From CBDUBH01 sp965365345 (lineage in GTDB: Bacteria; Bacteroidota; Ignavibacteria; Ignavibacteriales; SURF-24): 51,691 bases of DNA. The notes under the pieces are model-generated. The model was not told the DNA's origin and made no database searches. It was given only the letters and a program-made list of their open reading frames with translations. Below are positions 35,344-44,665 of this stretch, piece after piece (within the stretch, counting starts at the first letter, position 1; each line of letters opens with the position of its first letter). The position numbers and the translations under genes were made by a program. The stretch is from assembly GCA_965365345.1 (NCBI GenBank), contig CBDUBH010000012.1:1-51691 (forward strand). The letters are read 5' to 3'.

Positions 35344-36684
35344 ATGAAAGAACCGGTTGTTAATGTTGGAATTTTATCAGGCAATGAAATTAAATTTGAA
35401 CTTTACGGCGATTTTAATTCGTTCGGATTTGATGAAAATTTTAGCGGAAGATATACAGCAAAAATTGAAGATGATACGATCGTTATTGATAACGGACAAA
35501 AAATTTACAGATCCACAAACGAAATTATTTTTATTCCAAGTGATATTTCATCTGAATCATTTTTAATTCGCGATGTAATTATCGGGATCAATTTTCACTG
35601 GCAGCAAAAAGAAAATCAAAGATTTGTGGGTTCGCTAAAATTAATAAAAGATGCAGATAAAATTACAGTAGTCAATTCAATTCCGTTAGAACTTTATTTA
35701 ACAAGCGTAATTTCATCTGAAATGAGTGCGAGCAGTTCACTCGAATTATTAAAAGCGCACGCAGTGATTTCGCGCAGTTGGCTTTTGGCGCAATTAAGCA
35801 GAACCCGCATAAACATTGAACAAAGTGAAGATGAAATAAATGTATTCAAAAATGAAAATGAATTTATAAAATGGTACGATAGAGGATCACATAGTAATTT
35901 TGATGTTTGCGCGGATGATCATTGCCAGCGTTACCAGGGAATTACAAAAGTTTATAATGATGCTGTAAGAAAAGCGATAAATATTACACGAGGAGTTGTT
36001 CTTTTATATCAGGAAAAAATTTGTGATACTAGATATTCAAAATCTTGCGGCGGAATTTCAGAATCTTTTGAAAATGTTTGGGAAGCGGTTCAGCATCCAT
36101 ATTTAACTTCTATTATTGATTATAAATACGTTCCTGATAATTTTAATCTCGATTTTTCAAATGAAAAAAATGCCGACAAATGGATATTGAGCGAGCCTCA
36201 GGCATTTTGCAATACTAAAGATGCAAAAATTCTTTCTCAGGTTTTACAGGATTATGATCAGAAAACAAAAGATTTTTACAGATGGCAAATTGAATATTCG
36301 CAAAAAGAAATTTCGGAGTTAATAAACAAGAAAAGCGGAATTGATTTCGGCGAAATTTTAGATCTTATCCCGGTTGAAAGAGGAAATTCATCACGTATTA
36401 TCAAGTTGAAAATTATCGGCACAAAAAAAACTATGATAGTCGGAAAGGAATTAGAAATACGAAGGATACTTTCTAATACACATTTATACAGTTCTGCGGT
36501 AATTTTTACAAAGCAAAATATCGAAAATGGAATTCCGCAAAAGTTCATTATTAAAGGTGCAGGCTGGGGACATGGAGTTGGACTTTGTCAAATTGGTGCT
36601 GCAGTTATGGCTGAAATCGGTTACAAATTCGATGAGATTTTAAGCCATTATTTCAAAGGAGCGAAACTTAAAAAGATTTACTGA
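35344..36684 (+). CDS. SpoIID/LytB-domain protein (peptidoglycan-linked)
   Basis: The 446-residue product has the SpoIID domain (about 105-440) with the family landmarks IPLELYLTSVISSEMS, LLKAHAVISRSWL, RYQGIT, SKSCGGISE and the C-terminal GAGWGHGVGLCQIGAAVMAE. SpoIID is a lytic transglycosylase of sporulating firmicutes; homologues in diderm bacteria act on septal or lateral peptidoglycan or enhance amidases. No signal peptide is seen, so either it is cytoplasmic or exported in another way. ATG at 35344 is chosen over TTG at 35317, which overlaps the previous gene. It lies two to three bases before a glycosyltransferase gene. Confidence 0.8.
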   Translation: MKEPVVNVGILSGNEIKFELYGDFNSFGFDENFSGRYTAKIEDDTIVIDNGQKIYRSTNEIIFIPSDISSESFLIRDVIIGINFHWQQKENQRFVGSLKLIKDADKITVVNSIPLELYLTSVISSEMSASSSLELLKAHAVISRSWLLAQLSRTRINIEQSEDEINVFKNENEFIKWYDRGSHSNFDVCADDHCQRYQGITKVYNDAVRKAINITRGVVLLYQEKICDTRYSKSCGGISESFENVWEAVQHPYLTSIIDYKYVPDNFNLDFSNEKNADKWILSEPQAFCNTKDAKILSQVLQDYDQKTKDFYRWQIEYSQKEISELINKKSGIDFGEILDLIPVERGNSSRIIKLKIIGTKKTMIVGKELEIRRILSNTHLYSSAVIFTKQNIENGIPQKFIIKGAGWGHGVGLCQIGAAVMAEIGYKFDEILSHYFKGAKLKKIY

Positions 36685-36687
36685 TTT

Positions 36688-37818
36688 ATGAAAATACTTT
36701 ATTCTTGTCTTTCCCGTTCTTGGGGCGGTATGGAAATGTTTACCGTTCACGCCGTTCAACAATTATTAAAACGAAATATTCAAACTGAATTACTTTGTTA
36801 CCCGGATTCTAAAATTCATCATGAAGCAATAAAATCAGGCATTGTAACGCACAGAAGTAGATCATCAGGATATTTTCACTTAATTGAATCAATCAAAATT
36901 TCAAAGTTAATTAAGGAAGGTAAATTTAATCTCGTTCATTCGCAGGCATCAAAAGATCTTTGGGTTTTGGTCCCTGCATTAAAAATTGCGAATGTAAAAA
37001 TTCCGTTATTGCTTACAAAACAGATGGGCTCGTTTATTGTTAAAAAAGATTTTCTGCATAAATTTATTTACAAAAGATTGGATGTGGCATTTGCGATAAG
37101 CAATGTTATCAAACAAAATTTAATTGATACAACTCCGCTTAATGAAAGTAAAATAAAACTTTTGCATAATGCAGTTGATACCAAAAAATTTGACCCGGAT
37201 AAAGTTGACGGGAACAAAATCCGCAATGAATTTTATATAAATGAAAATGAAATTCTAATAGGAATGATGGCAAGATTCAGCAAAGGAAAAGGTCATGAAG
37301 AATTTTTATTTGCCGCAAATGAACTCTTGAAAAAATATGATAATCTAAAATTTATGATTGTCGGCGAAGCAAGCCGCAATGAAGAAAATTATGCAAAGGA
37401 AATTAAATCACTAGTTGAAAATTACGGAATTAAAGATAAAGTAATATTTACTGGGTTCCGAAGCGATACTCCCGAAATTTTGGGCGCACTTAATATTTTT
37501 GTTTTTCCATCCCACTCTGAAGCTTTTGGAATTGCACTTGCCGAAGCATTGGCAATGGGTAAGCCATCGGTTTGTTCAAAATCGGATGGAGTTTTGGATA
37601 TTGCTGTTGATGGCGTAACATCATATCTTTTTGAAAAGCAAAATGCAAAAGATCTGAAAGAAAAAATTGAAATATTAATTAATTCGGAAACTTTACGAAA
37701 TGAATTTGGACTAAACGCACGAAAAAGAGCAGTTGAAAATTTTGATATTGATTATTTAACTGATAAAGTAATTGATTATTACAACGAAATTATACAAGCT
37801 AAAAGGAATCAAATTTAA
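36688..37818 (+). CDS. Family 4-type glycosyltransferase
   Basis: A 376-residue GT-B enzyme. The N-terminal Rossmann half opens with LYSCLSRSWGGMEMFTVHAVQQLL, here shortened to SWGGMEMF, and the C-terminal half holds NAVDTKKFDPD, MMARFSKGKGHEEFL and the donor-binding EX7E segment in SEAFGIALAEALAMGKPSV. It transfers a sugar from a nucleotide donor onto an unknown acceptor, possibly lipopolysaccharide or another surface glycan. The spacing to the SpoIID-like gene upstream (three bases) and to the BatA-like gene downstream (three bases) marks an operon. Confidence 0.85.
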   Translation: MKILYSCLSRSWGGMEMFTVHAVQQLLKRNIQTELLCYPDSKIHHEAIKSGIVTHRSRSSGYFHLIESIKISKLIKEGKFNLVHSQASKDLWVLVPALKIANVKIPLLLTKQMGSFIVKKDFLHKFIYKRLDVAFAISNVIKQNLIDTTPLNESKIKLLHNAVDTKKFDPDKVDGNKIRNEFYINENEILIGMMARFSKGKGHEEFLFAANELLKKYDNLKFMIVGEASRNEENYAKEIKSLVENYGIKDKVIFTGFRSDTPEILGALNIFVFPSHSEAFGIALAEALAMGKPSVCSKSDGVLDIAVDGVTSYLFEKQNAKDLKEKIEILINSETLRNEFGLNARKRAVENFDIDYLTDKVIDYYNEIIQAKRNQI

Positions 37819-37821
37819 TAA

Positions 37822-39909
37822 ATGACTTTTCTAAATCCCGCAATATTGTTTGGATTGATTGCAACTGCTATTCCGGTTTTGCTTCATCTTTTAAATTTAC
37901 GCAAACTTAAAAAAGTTGAATTCAGCACACTTTCATTTTTGAAAGAAATGCAGAAAAATAAAATCAGGAAAATAAAGTTCAAACAATGGCTTTTGCTTGC
38001 ACTTAGAATATTGATTATTATTTTTATCGTAACATCATTTGCACGCCCTACAATAAAGGGATTTGCGATTGGCGGCACAACTTCATCGGCAAAAACAACT
38101 GCAATTTTTGTTTTGGATAATACAATTAGTATGTCAGTAGTGGATGAAAAAGGTTCATATTTCAATAGCGCAAAACAAACAATTAAAAATTTAATAAATG
38201 AATTTCAGGAAGGTGATGCGCTTTATTTGTTAACATCTGAAAATATAAATGATGATGAAATAAATCCGGTTTCAAATATTTCTGAATTTATAAAACAAGT
38301 TGATGCAGTTGAATTAAGCGATGCAAGTTTTGCAATTAATTCCGCAATTACAAAAGCCGCGCAATTATTGGATAACTCAGAAAATTTCAATAAGGAAATT
38401 TATCTGCTTTCAGATTTTCAAAAATCAAGATTAACAAATCCGGGCGAACAGGTTTCAAATCTTGGCGAAATTTTAAACGAGAATGTTAAGCTGTACAAAT
38501 TTGATTTTTCCGGTAAAACAATTTTCAATTTGGGAATCGACAGCATCAAAATTCAAAACCAAATTTTTGAAAAAAATAAACCGATTAATTTTACCGCTTT
38601 TGTAAAAAATTATGGTGAGCAGCCCGTAAATAATTTCATTGCGTCCTTATTTATCAATGGTGAAAGAAGCGCGCAACAAAGTATAAATATAAAAAACGGA
38701 GAAGCAATTCCTGTAGATTTTGAAACGGTTTTACGCAATGAAGGCTTAATTGAAATAAGTATCGAACTTGAAGATGATGATATTTTACAGGATAACGGAA
38801 AATATTTGAGTTTTTATATCCCTGAAAAAATATCAGTCGGATTGTTTACAACAAATATTTCCGGGCAAAATTTCATAGAACTTGCTATAACCGCTGCATC
38901 AAAGGAGAATATAGAAATTACTAAAAGAGAGTTAAGCAGAATTTCCGGAACTGAACTTTCCAATTTTGATGTGCTGATAATTGAAGGTGAAACAAATCAG
39001 CAAAATTTTAAAAATTATATTTTAAGCGGCGGCGGAGCATTAATAATTCCTTCGGAAAATTCACAACTAAATGATTTTAATCAAATGATAAAAGATTTAT
39101 CAATTCCGCAAGCTCAAAATATTATTAGCGGGAATGAAAATAACGCGGCTGTTTTTGATATTGTTGATTTTCAACATCCAATATTCTTAAATCTTTTTGA
39201 AGAAAATTCAAAGAAACAAATTGAATCTCCTGAGATTTACAAATACTTTAAAATTCCAACTCAAGGAATTGGAAAATCTATAATTTCATTAATTGATCGG
39301 AGTTCGTTTTTCAGCGAATATAAATCCGGCAGTGGAAAGATTTTACTAATTAATTCCGCCATAAATTTTGATTGGAATAATTTTGCACTCAAGGCAATTT
39401 TTGCACCTTTAATTACAAAATCAGTTTATTATCTTTCATCAAAAGAAAACCGTGTTAAAGATTTTATTGCAGGTGAAAATGCAATTGTAAATTCAGGAAA
39501 TTCAAATTTGCCGCAGGTAAAAATAGTTAAACCAAACGGCATTGAGGAAATTGCTGAAGTTCAAGGCAGATCAGGTTTTTTGAATTATGAAAACAGTAAC
39601 ATCGCCGGAAATTATAAAGTATTTTCGGGAGAAACTTTGACCGATTATTTTTCGGTAAATGTAAATCCGCTTGAATCAGATGTACAAAAATTAAGCAGAT
39701 CCGATTTTGAAAATTATTTACAGCAGGTTAATTTTAAGGGAAATCTTATTGAATTAAATGCTGATGAAAATTTTTCTGAAGAAATACGGCAAGCAAGATT
39801 CGGCTCTGAATTGTGGCGTTTATTTTTGATAATTGCGTTGATTTTAGCACTTTTGGAAATGATTATTTCACGCAGCGCAAAGAAAGATTTAGCAACTAAT
39901 TTAAATTAA
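37822..39909 (+). CDS. BatA-like membrane protein with von Willebrand factor A domain
   Basis: A 695-residue protein with the BatA N-terminal module: a helix (LFGLIATAIPVLLHLLNL) and a second helix ending in SFARP around residue 75, typical of Bacteroidota aerotolerance-type proteins. A vWA-like domain follows (about 90-230; IFVLDNTISMSVVDEKG carries DxTxS rather than the usual DxSxS). The large middle part is extracytoplasmic and beta-rich. A final TM helix (LWRLFLIIALILALLEMII) is near the C-terminus. No MoxR ATPase or BatB is in the window. Function is not established. Confidence 0.75.
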   Translation: MTFLNPAILFGLIATAIPVLLHLLNLRKLKKVEFSTLSFLKEMQKNKIRKIKFKQWLLLALRILIIIFIVTSFARPTIKGFAIGGTTSSAKTTAIFVLDNTISMSVVDEKGSYFNSAKQTIKNLINEFQEGDALYLLTSENINDDEINPVSNISEFIKQVDAVELSDASFAINSAITKAAQLLDNSENFNKEIYLLSDFQKSRLTNPGEQVSNLGEILNENVKLYKFDFSGKTIFNLGIDSIKIQNQIFEKNKPINFTAFVKNYGEQPVNNFIASLFINGERSAQQSINIKNGEAIPVDFETVLRNEGLIEISIELEDDDILQDNGKYLSFYIPEKISVGLFTTNISGQNFIELAITAASKENIEITKRELSRISGTELSNFDVLIIEGETNQQNFKNYILSGGGALIIPSENSQLNDFNQMIKDLSIPQAQNIISGNENNAAVFDIVDFQHPIFLNLFEENSKKQIESPEIYKYFKIPTQGIGKSIISLIDRSSFFSEYKSGSGKILLINSAINFDWNNFALKAIFAPLITKSVYYLSSKENRVKDFIAGENAIVNSGNSNLPQVKIVKPNGIEEIAEVQGRSGFLNYENSNIAGNYKVFSGETLTDYFSVNVNPLESDVQKLSRSDFENYLQQVNFKGNLIELNADENFSEEIRQARFGSELWRLFLIIALILALLEMIISRSAKKDLATNLN

Positions 39910-40132
39910 TTATTGTTTATTTTTCTGTAAATAAAAAGATAAAAAGTTTGAAAAATGAATTGTAATATTAAATAACAAGTTGCAAAGATTTATTAACTCT
40001 GACTTAAAAAAATATTCTGGACTTTACCGGAATTTTACAGTAATTATTCAAAAAAATATAAAGTGAAAACTTTAAACTATAATAAACTGAATGCTGATCG
40101 CTGAAAGCTGACAGCTGTAAAAAAAGGAAAAG
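39910..40132. other. Intergenic region before hflX with five-unit heptad repeat
   Basis: The AT-rich gap has no supported gene. Near its end (40086-40120) five heptads of the form nCTGann occur in tandem: ACTGAAT, GCTGATC, GCTGAAA, GCTGACA, GCTGTAA. They end 12 bases before the hflX ATG and lie just upstream of its ribosome site (AAAGGAAAAG). Confidence 0.5.
40086..40120. repeat. Tandem heptad repeat (nCTGann x5)
   Basis: Five degenerate seven-base units share CTG at the same position. Clusters of this kind are unusual in the AT-rich spacer and close to the translation start of hflX. Confidence 0.5.
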
Positions 40133-41410
40133 ATGATAGATATAAAACAAGATACGATCGAAAGAGCTATATTAGTATCGTTAAACACACATGAATTTAC
40201 AAAAGATGTTGTTGAAGAACATCTTGATGAACTTGAAATGCTTGCCGAAACTGCCGGCGCAGAAACCGTGATGAAAGTTATTCAGGATAGAAGCAGAATT
40301 GATTCGGCATTTTATATCGGAAAAGGAAAAGCAGAAGAATTAGTTCAGCTGGTTGAAATGAATGATGTAAATCTAGTTATTTTTGATGATGATTTGAATC
40401 CGGTTCAGGTAAGAAATTTGGAAAAACTTATCAATAAAAAAATTGTTGATAGAAGCGGATTGATTTTGGATATTTTCGCATCACGCGCAAAAACAAAAGA
40501 AGCTAAAACTCAGGTTGAACTTGCGCAGCTTCAATATATGCTTCCGAGATTAACGCGCGCCTGGACTCACCTTTCCAAACAATACGGCGGAATTGGAACT
40601 AAAGGGCCCGGTGAAACTCAGATCGAAACTGATAGAAGAATTATCAGAACACGTATTAGTGTGCTCAAAGAAAAGCTCGAAAAATTTGAATCACAAAGAC
40701 AAACCCGCGTTGCAAACAGAGATAATTTTGTTCGCGCTTCACTTGTCGGTTACACAAATGCGGGAAAATCAACTTTACTTAATTTGCTTACAAATGCTGA
40801 TGTTCTTGCTGAAAATAAGTTGTTCGCAACTTTGGATTCCACAACAAGAGTTTTAGATCTTGATAACAATCAAAAAATATTGTTAAGTGATACGGTTGGA
40901 TTTATTAGAAAACTTCCGCATCATTTGGTTGCATCATTTAAAAGCACTTTGAATGAAGTCCGTGAAGCAGATGTAATTTTACACGTGATCGATGTTTCGC
41001 ATCCTTATTTTGAAGATCATATTGAAGTTGTTGAGCAAACTTTAAAAGAACTTGGCGCAGATAAAAAAACTCAAATAAAAGTATTTAATAAAGTTGATGC
41101 GCTTGAAGATAGAGATAAAATTCAGCATATTGCAAACAAATTTAATAACGCTGTTTTTATTTCTGCTGCACGCGGAATTAATATTCCGAAATTGAAAGAA
41201 CATATTTTAAAGATAGTTGAATCTGAATTTAAAGTAGAAACAATTGAACTTGAACACAATCAAAGTAAAATTGCGGCGCAAATTCATGAAATGGCAGAAG
41301 TGATCTCGGTAAATTATGATGAAAAAATTGTAATTAAATTTAAAGCCGATAATGCAACAACAAATAAAATAAAGAGAATTGTAAATGGAACGCAAAACGT
41401 TACAAATTGA
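40133..41410 (+). CDS. hflX: Ribosome-associated GTPase HflX
   Basis: HflX splits stalled 70S ribosomes after heat or antibiotic stress. The 425 residues have the N-terminal nucleotide-binding domain (IGKGKAEELVQLVE), the glycine-rich HflX signature GIGTKGPGETQIETDRR (about 157-173), and the TrmE-type G domain with G1 GYTNAGKST, G2 ATLDSTTR, G3 DTVGFIRKLP and G4 NKVD, followed by a small C-terminal domain. AAAGGAAAAG precedes the start. The last 26 bases overlap the start of hutH, so translation is coupled. Confidence 0.95.
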   Translation: MIDIKQDTIERAILVSLNTHEFTKDVVEEHLDELEMLAETAGAETVMKVIQDRSRIDSAFYIGKGKAEELVQLVEMNDVNLVIFDDDLNPVQVRNLEKLINKKIVDRSGLILDIFASRAKTKEAKTQVELAQLQYMLPRLTRAWTHLSKQYGGIGTKGPGETQIETDRRIIRTRISVLKEKLEKFESQRQTRVANRDNFVRASLVGYTNAGKSTLLNLLTNADVLAENKLFATLDSTTRVLDLDNNQKILLSDTVGFIRKLPHHLVASFKSTLNEVREADVILHVIDVSHPYFEDHIEVVEQTLKELGADKKTQIKVFNKVDALEDRDKIQHIANKFNNAVFISAARGINIPKLKEHILKIVESEFKVETIELEHNQSKIAAQIHEMAEVISVNYDEKIVIKFKADNATTNKIKRIVNGTQNVTN

Positions 41411-42950
41411 TGGGAATTCATTATCTCTGGAAAAAATTGAATTTTTCCTTAAGGAAAATCCGTTAGTTGTTCTTTCTAAAGATGCCGAAATTAATGTTGT
41501 TCGCGCACGCAAAACTATTGAACAATGGGTTGAAAGCGATCAGGTTATTTATGGAGTTACAACGGGATTCGGCGAATTTGCAAACGTTAAAATTTCGCAC
41601 GATGATCTGGAAGAACTTCAGGAAAATCTGATTTTGAGTCATTCAGTCGGTACCGGAGATTTTCTTCCGCCTTTTATTGTTAAAATAATGATGCTGCTAC
41701 GCGCAAATGCATTGGCTAAGGGTTACAGCGGAATTAAACTTTCAACTTTGCAATTGCTCATCTCAATGATGAATAATAATATTACTCCTGTAGTGCCATC
41801 TCAAGGGTCGGTTGGTTCAAGCGGAGATCTTGTACAACTTTCGCATTTGGTTTTGGCAATGATCGGAAAGGGAAGGGTTCAGATTATTGAAAATGTTTTG
41901 GATGAAAATTCAAAAAATTCTGAAATTATTCCTGTTGAAAAAGGATTGGCAAAATTCGATTTGACCCCTGTAAAACTTGGTGCAAAAGAAGGTCTGGCTT
42001 TGATCAACGGAACTCAAATGATGACTTCATTTGCAGTTTATAATTGTATTTGGGCAAAAAAATTGATCAAAATTGCTGATATTAGCGCGGCGCTTTCACA
42101 CGAAGCATTGAAAGGAACTGATAAAGCTTATGATCTCAAACTTCATCATTTGCGTCCGTATAAAGGACAAATTGAAACAGCTCAAAATATGCTTACTTTA
42201 ATTCACGAGAGTGAAATTAGAAAATCACATTTGCAAAATTGCAACAAAGTACAAGATGCATATTCGCTCCGTTGCATTCCGCAAATTCATGGTGCAAGCC
42301 GCGATGCTGTTGAATACGTTTGCGGCAAAGTAGAAATCGAAATAAATTCTGCAAATGATAATCCATTAATTTTTCCAGTAACTCACGAACATATCGAAGG
42401 CGGAAATTTTCACGGACAGCCAATGGCTCTGGCAATGGATTTTCTTGCAATTGCACTATCTGAACTTGCAAATGTTTCCGAACGCAGAACAGAAAGAATG
42501 GTAAACGGTGCTTTAAGCGGATTACCGAGATTCCTTGCCGTTAAAGGCGGATTAAATTCCGGATTAATGATTGCGCAATATACTGCTGCAAGTTTGGTAA
42601 GTGAAAATAAAGTTCTTGCACATCCCGCAAGCGTTGATTCAATTCCGACTTCTGCAAATCAGGAAGATCACAATTCAATGGGCTCAATCGCTTCGCAAAA
42701 ATGCTATAAAATAATGCAGAATTTACAATCCGTTTTAGCAATTGAATTAATGACTGCCGCACAAGGTGTTGAATTTCATAAACCATTGAAATGCGGAGAA
42801 GGAACTTCGATTGCTTATGATACTATTAGAAAAGTTGTTCCGCCGCTTGAGCACGACCGGGTAATTTATGATGATGTTCAGGCAGTTTTAGGTTTGATAA
42901 AAGATGAATCAATTCTTAAAAATGTTGAAGAAAAAGTTAAACTTCATTAA
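41385..42950 (+). CDS. hutH: Histidine ammonia-lyase (aromatic amino acid lyase family)
   Basis: A 521-residue MIO-type ammonia-lyase that deaminates histidine to urocanate. Tyr56 in IYGVTTGFG, His86 in LILSHSVGTG, QEDHNSMGS and the NANPL-like NSANDNPLIF segment are typical of histidine-specific enzymes. The triad that forms the electrophilic MIO group reads Ser145-Ser146-Gly147 (GSVGSSGDLVQLSH) in place of the usual Ala-Ser-Gly, and the following DLAPL is DLVQL. No hutU or hutI is nearby, so it is an orphan. It overlaps hflX by 26 bases. A terminator follows. Another aromatic substrate is possible. Confidence 0.85.
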   Translation: MERKTLQIDGNSLSLEKIEFFLKENPLVVLSKDAEINVVRARKTIEQWVESDQVIYGVTTGFGEFANVKISHDDLEELQENLILSHSVGTGDFLPPFIVKIMMLLRANALAKGYSGIKLSTLQLLISMMNNNITPVVPSQGSVGSSGDLVQLSHLVLAMIGKGRVQIIENVLDENSKNSEIIPVEKGLAKFDLTPVKLGAKEGLALINGTQMMTSFAVYNCIWAKKLIKIADISAALSHEALKGTDKAYDLKLHHLRPYKGQIETAQNMLTLIHESEIRKSHLQNCNKVQDAYSLRCIPQIHGASRDAVEYVCGKVEIEINSANDNPLIFPVTHEHIEGGNFHGQPMALAMDFLAIALSELANVSERRTERMVNGALSGLPRFLAVKGGLNSGLMIAQYTAASLVSENKVLAHPASVDSIPTSANQEDHNSMGSIASQKCYKIMQNLQSVLAIELMTAAQGVEFHKPLKCGEGTSIAYDTIRKVVPPLEHDRVIYDDVQAVLGLIKDESILKNVEEKVKLH

Positions 42951-42970
42951 AAATATTTCAAAATAATTTT

Positions 42971-43005
42971 ACAAAATTCCTGAATCTTCAGGAATTTTTT
43001 ATTTA
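42971..43005 (+). terminator. Terminator after hutH
   Basis: A near-perfect stem AAAATTCCTGAA/TTCAGGAATTTT is followed by a T-rich tract, 21 bases after the hutH stop. Confidence 0.8.
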
Positions 43006-43086
43006 ATGATAACCTTGATTTTACTGATCGGAATTAGCATTCAATAAAATTGAGATTTCGAAATTCAAAATTAATAATTTTATTAT

Positions 43087-44022
43087 ATGAGATTCAAAGA
43101 AGCTCTATCAAAAGAAAATATTCTTCTTACTGAAGGCTCAATAATTGAGATAATCAGAAGAGAATCAGATTTCAAACTTCACGAAACTCTGCTAAATTCT
43201 ACTTTTATTTTTGAAAAAGATAAAAAAGAATTTTTGACAGAAATTTACAAAAGTTATATAGCTATCGGGAAAAACAAAAATCTGCCGATGATAATTTTAA
43301 CTCCAACCTGGCGTGCAAGTTATAAAAATATTCAAAACTCTGAATTTGCCGGAAAAGATATTAACGGAGAAAATTTCAAATTTTTAAATGAAATTCGAAA
43401 TCAATCCGGTGAATATTCCGGAAAAATATTTATCGGAGGACTTTCCGGTTGTGCAAATGATGCGTATGATCCAAAAACAGCTTTAAATGAATTTGATTCT
43501 TACGATTATCAAAAATATCAGCAGGAAAAATTGGCATTGGCGGGAGTTGATTTTTTGATAGCTTCAACACTGCCTGAAATTTCCGAAGCAAAAGGAATTG
43601 CGCGTGCGATGGCTCAAACTAATTTGGATTATATAATCAGCTTTATAATTCGTCCAAACGGAAATTTACTTGACGGTACTCCGCTTGAAAAAGCAATTGA
43701 AATAATTGATAGTGAAATTTCACCAAAGCCGCTCGGATTTATGTTAAATTGCATTCATCCCGAAGTGCTTGAAAGCGCTATGAAATTTGTCACTCCGGAA
43801 TTTCAAAAAAGAATTTTAGGAATTCAGGCAAACACCTCGAAAAAAACTCCTGAAGAATTGGATGGCGCAACTGAATTAGATAGCGAAGAGCCGGAAGAGT
43901 TTGCAAGATCAATGAATTCATTAATGAAAAAAAAATCTTTGAAAATCGTAGGAGGTTGCTGCGGGACAAACTCCGGACATATTGATTGTGTTGCCGGAAA
44001 TCTTCTAAAAATTAATTTGTAA
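43087..44022 (+). CDS. Homocysteine S-methyltransferase-family protein
   Basis: A 311-residue TIM-barrel enzyme of the Hcy-methyltransferase family, which moves a methyl group onto homocysteine or a related thiol. The zinc ligands are Cys222 in MLNCIHPEVL and the pair Cys291-Cys292 in IVGGCCGTNSGH. LTEGSIIE, in place of LDGG-type openings, and TPTWRASY correspond to the N-terminal barrel strands. No cobalamin domain is present, so the donor may be S-methylmethionine or betaine. There is no neighbouring methionine gene and no SAM-riboswitch-like structure. It is separated from hutH by a terminator. Confidence 0.8.
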   Translation: MRFKEALSKENILLTEGSIIEIIRRESDFKLHETLLNSTFIFEKDKKEFLTEIYKSYIAIGKNKNLPMIILTPTWRASYKNIQNSEFAGKDINGENFKFLNEIRNQSGEYSGKIFIGGLSGCANDAYDPKTALNEFDSYDYQKYQQEKLALAGVDFLIASTLPEISEAKGIARAMAQTNLDYIISFIIRPNGNLLDGTPLEKAIEIIDSEISPKPLGFMLNCIHPEVLESAMKFVTPEFQKRILGIQANTSKKTPEELDGATELDSEEPEEFARSMNSLMKKKSLKIVGGCCGTNSGHIDCVAGNLLKINL

Positions 44023-44103
44023 TTTATTTGTTTTCTGTTTGATAAAATTTTAAAATAAGTTAAGTTATTTAAATGTTTTGTTGAATAATTTGGTGTTGAA
44101 TTT

Positions 44104-44601
44104 ATGCTTCCGAAAATCGGTAAACTTTTACTTGCTATTTTAATTTGCCAGGCTGCGGGAATTTTGGGAATGTTTGCAACTCAATCTTCTGTTGATTCCT
44201 GGTATCAAACTTTGGAAAAACCCTGGTTTACTCCTCCGGATTGGCTTTTCGGTCCGGTTTGGATTTTACTTTATACATTAATGGGAATTGCGCTTTATTT
44301 AATTTGGCAAAACCGGAAAGTAAAGACTAATCGCGGAGTTCATGATAATCAGTATTTTAAAAGTTCATTAATTTTCTTTTATTTGCAATTATTTCTGAAT
44401 GCACTTTGGTCTTATGTTTTCTTTTATTTCAGAATGCCCTGGCTTGGCTTTATTGAAATTGTTTTGCTTTGGGCTGCAATAATTATTACGATCTTATTTT
44501 TTACAAAAGTTAAAAAGCTCTCAGCATATTTGATGATCCCATATTTATTGTGGGTTACTTATGCCGCCGCATTAAATTTGGCAATAGCAATTTTGAATTA
44601 A
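44104..44601 (+). CDS. tspO: TspO/MBR-family membrane protein
   Basis: A five-helix tryptophan-rich sensory protein of 165 residues. Landmarks are WYQTLEKPWFTPPDWLFGPVW (TM1-2 loop, shortened here to EKPWFTPPDW), WILLYTLMGIALYLIW, LQLFLNALWSYVFF and LMIPYLLWVTYAAALN, which carry the conserved Trp and Asn residues of the family. It binds porphyrins or similar ligands in other bacteria and is linked to oxygen or stress responses. It is monocistronic, with a terminator after the stop. Confidence 0.92.
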   Translation: MLPKIGKLLLAILICQAAGILGMFATQSSVDSWYQTLEKPWFTPPDWLFGPVWILLYTLMGIALYLIWQNRKVKTNRGVHDNQYFKSSLIFFYLQLFLNALWSYVFFYFRMPWLGFIEIVLLWAAIIITILFFTKVKKLSAYLMIPYLLWVTYAAALNLAIAILN

Positions 44602-44619
44602 GTAAAAATTATTTTTATT

Positions 44620-44650
44620 TTTAAGCCGCAAATACTGCGGCTTTTTTTAT
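44620..44650 (+). terminator. Terminator after tspO
   Basis: The stem AAGCCGCA/TGCGGCTT with a five-base loop is followed by TTTTTATTTT. The next gene starts about 16 bases later. Confidence 0.8.
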
Positions 44651-44665
44651 TTTGGGAATTTCAAA

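Noticed and set aside
43000..43086. Possible SAM riboswitch before the homocysteine methyltransferase gene
   Set aside because: The leader is short and AT-rich with no paired stems matching known SAM-riboswitch forms.
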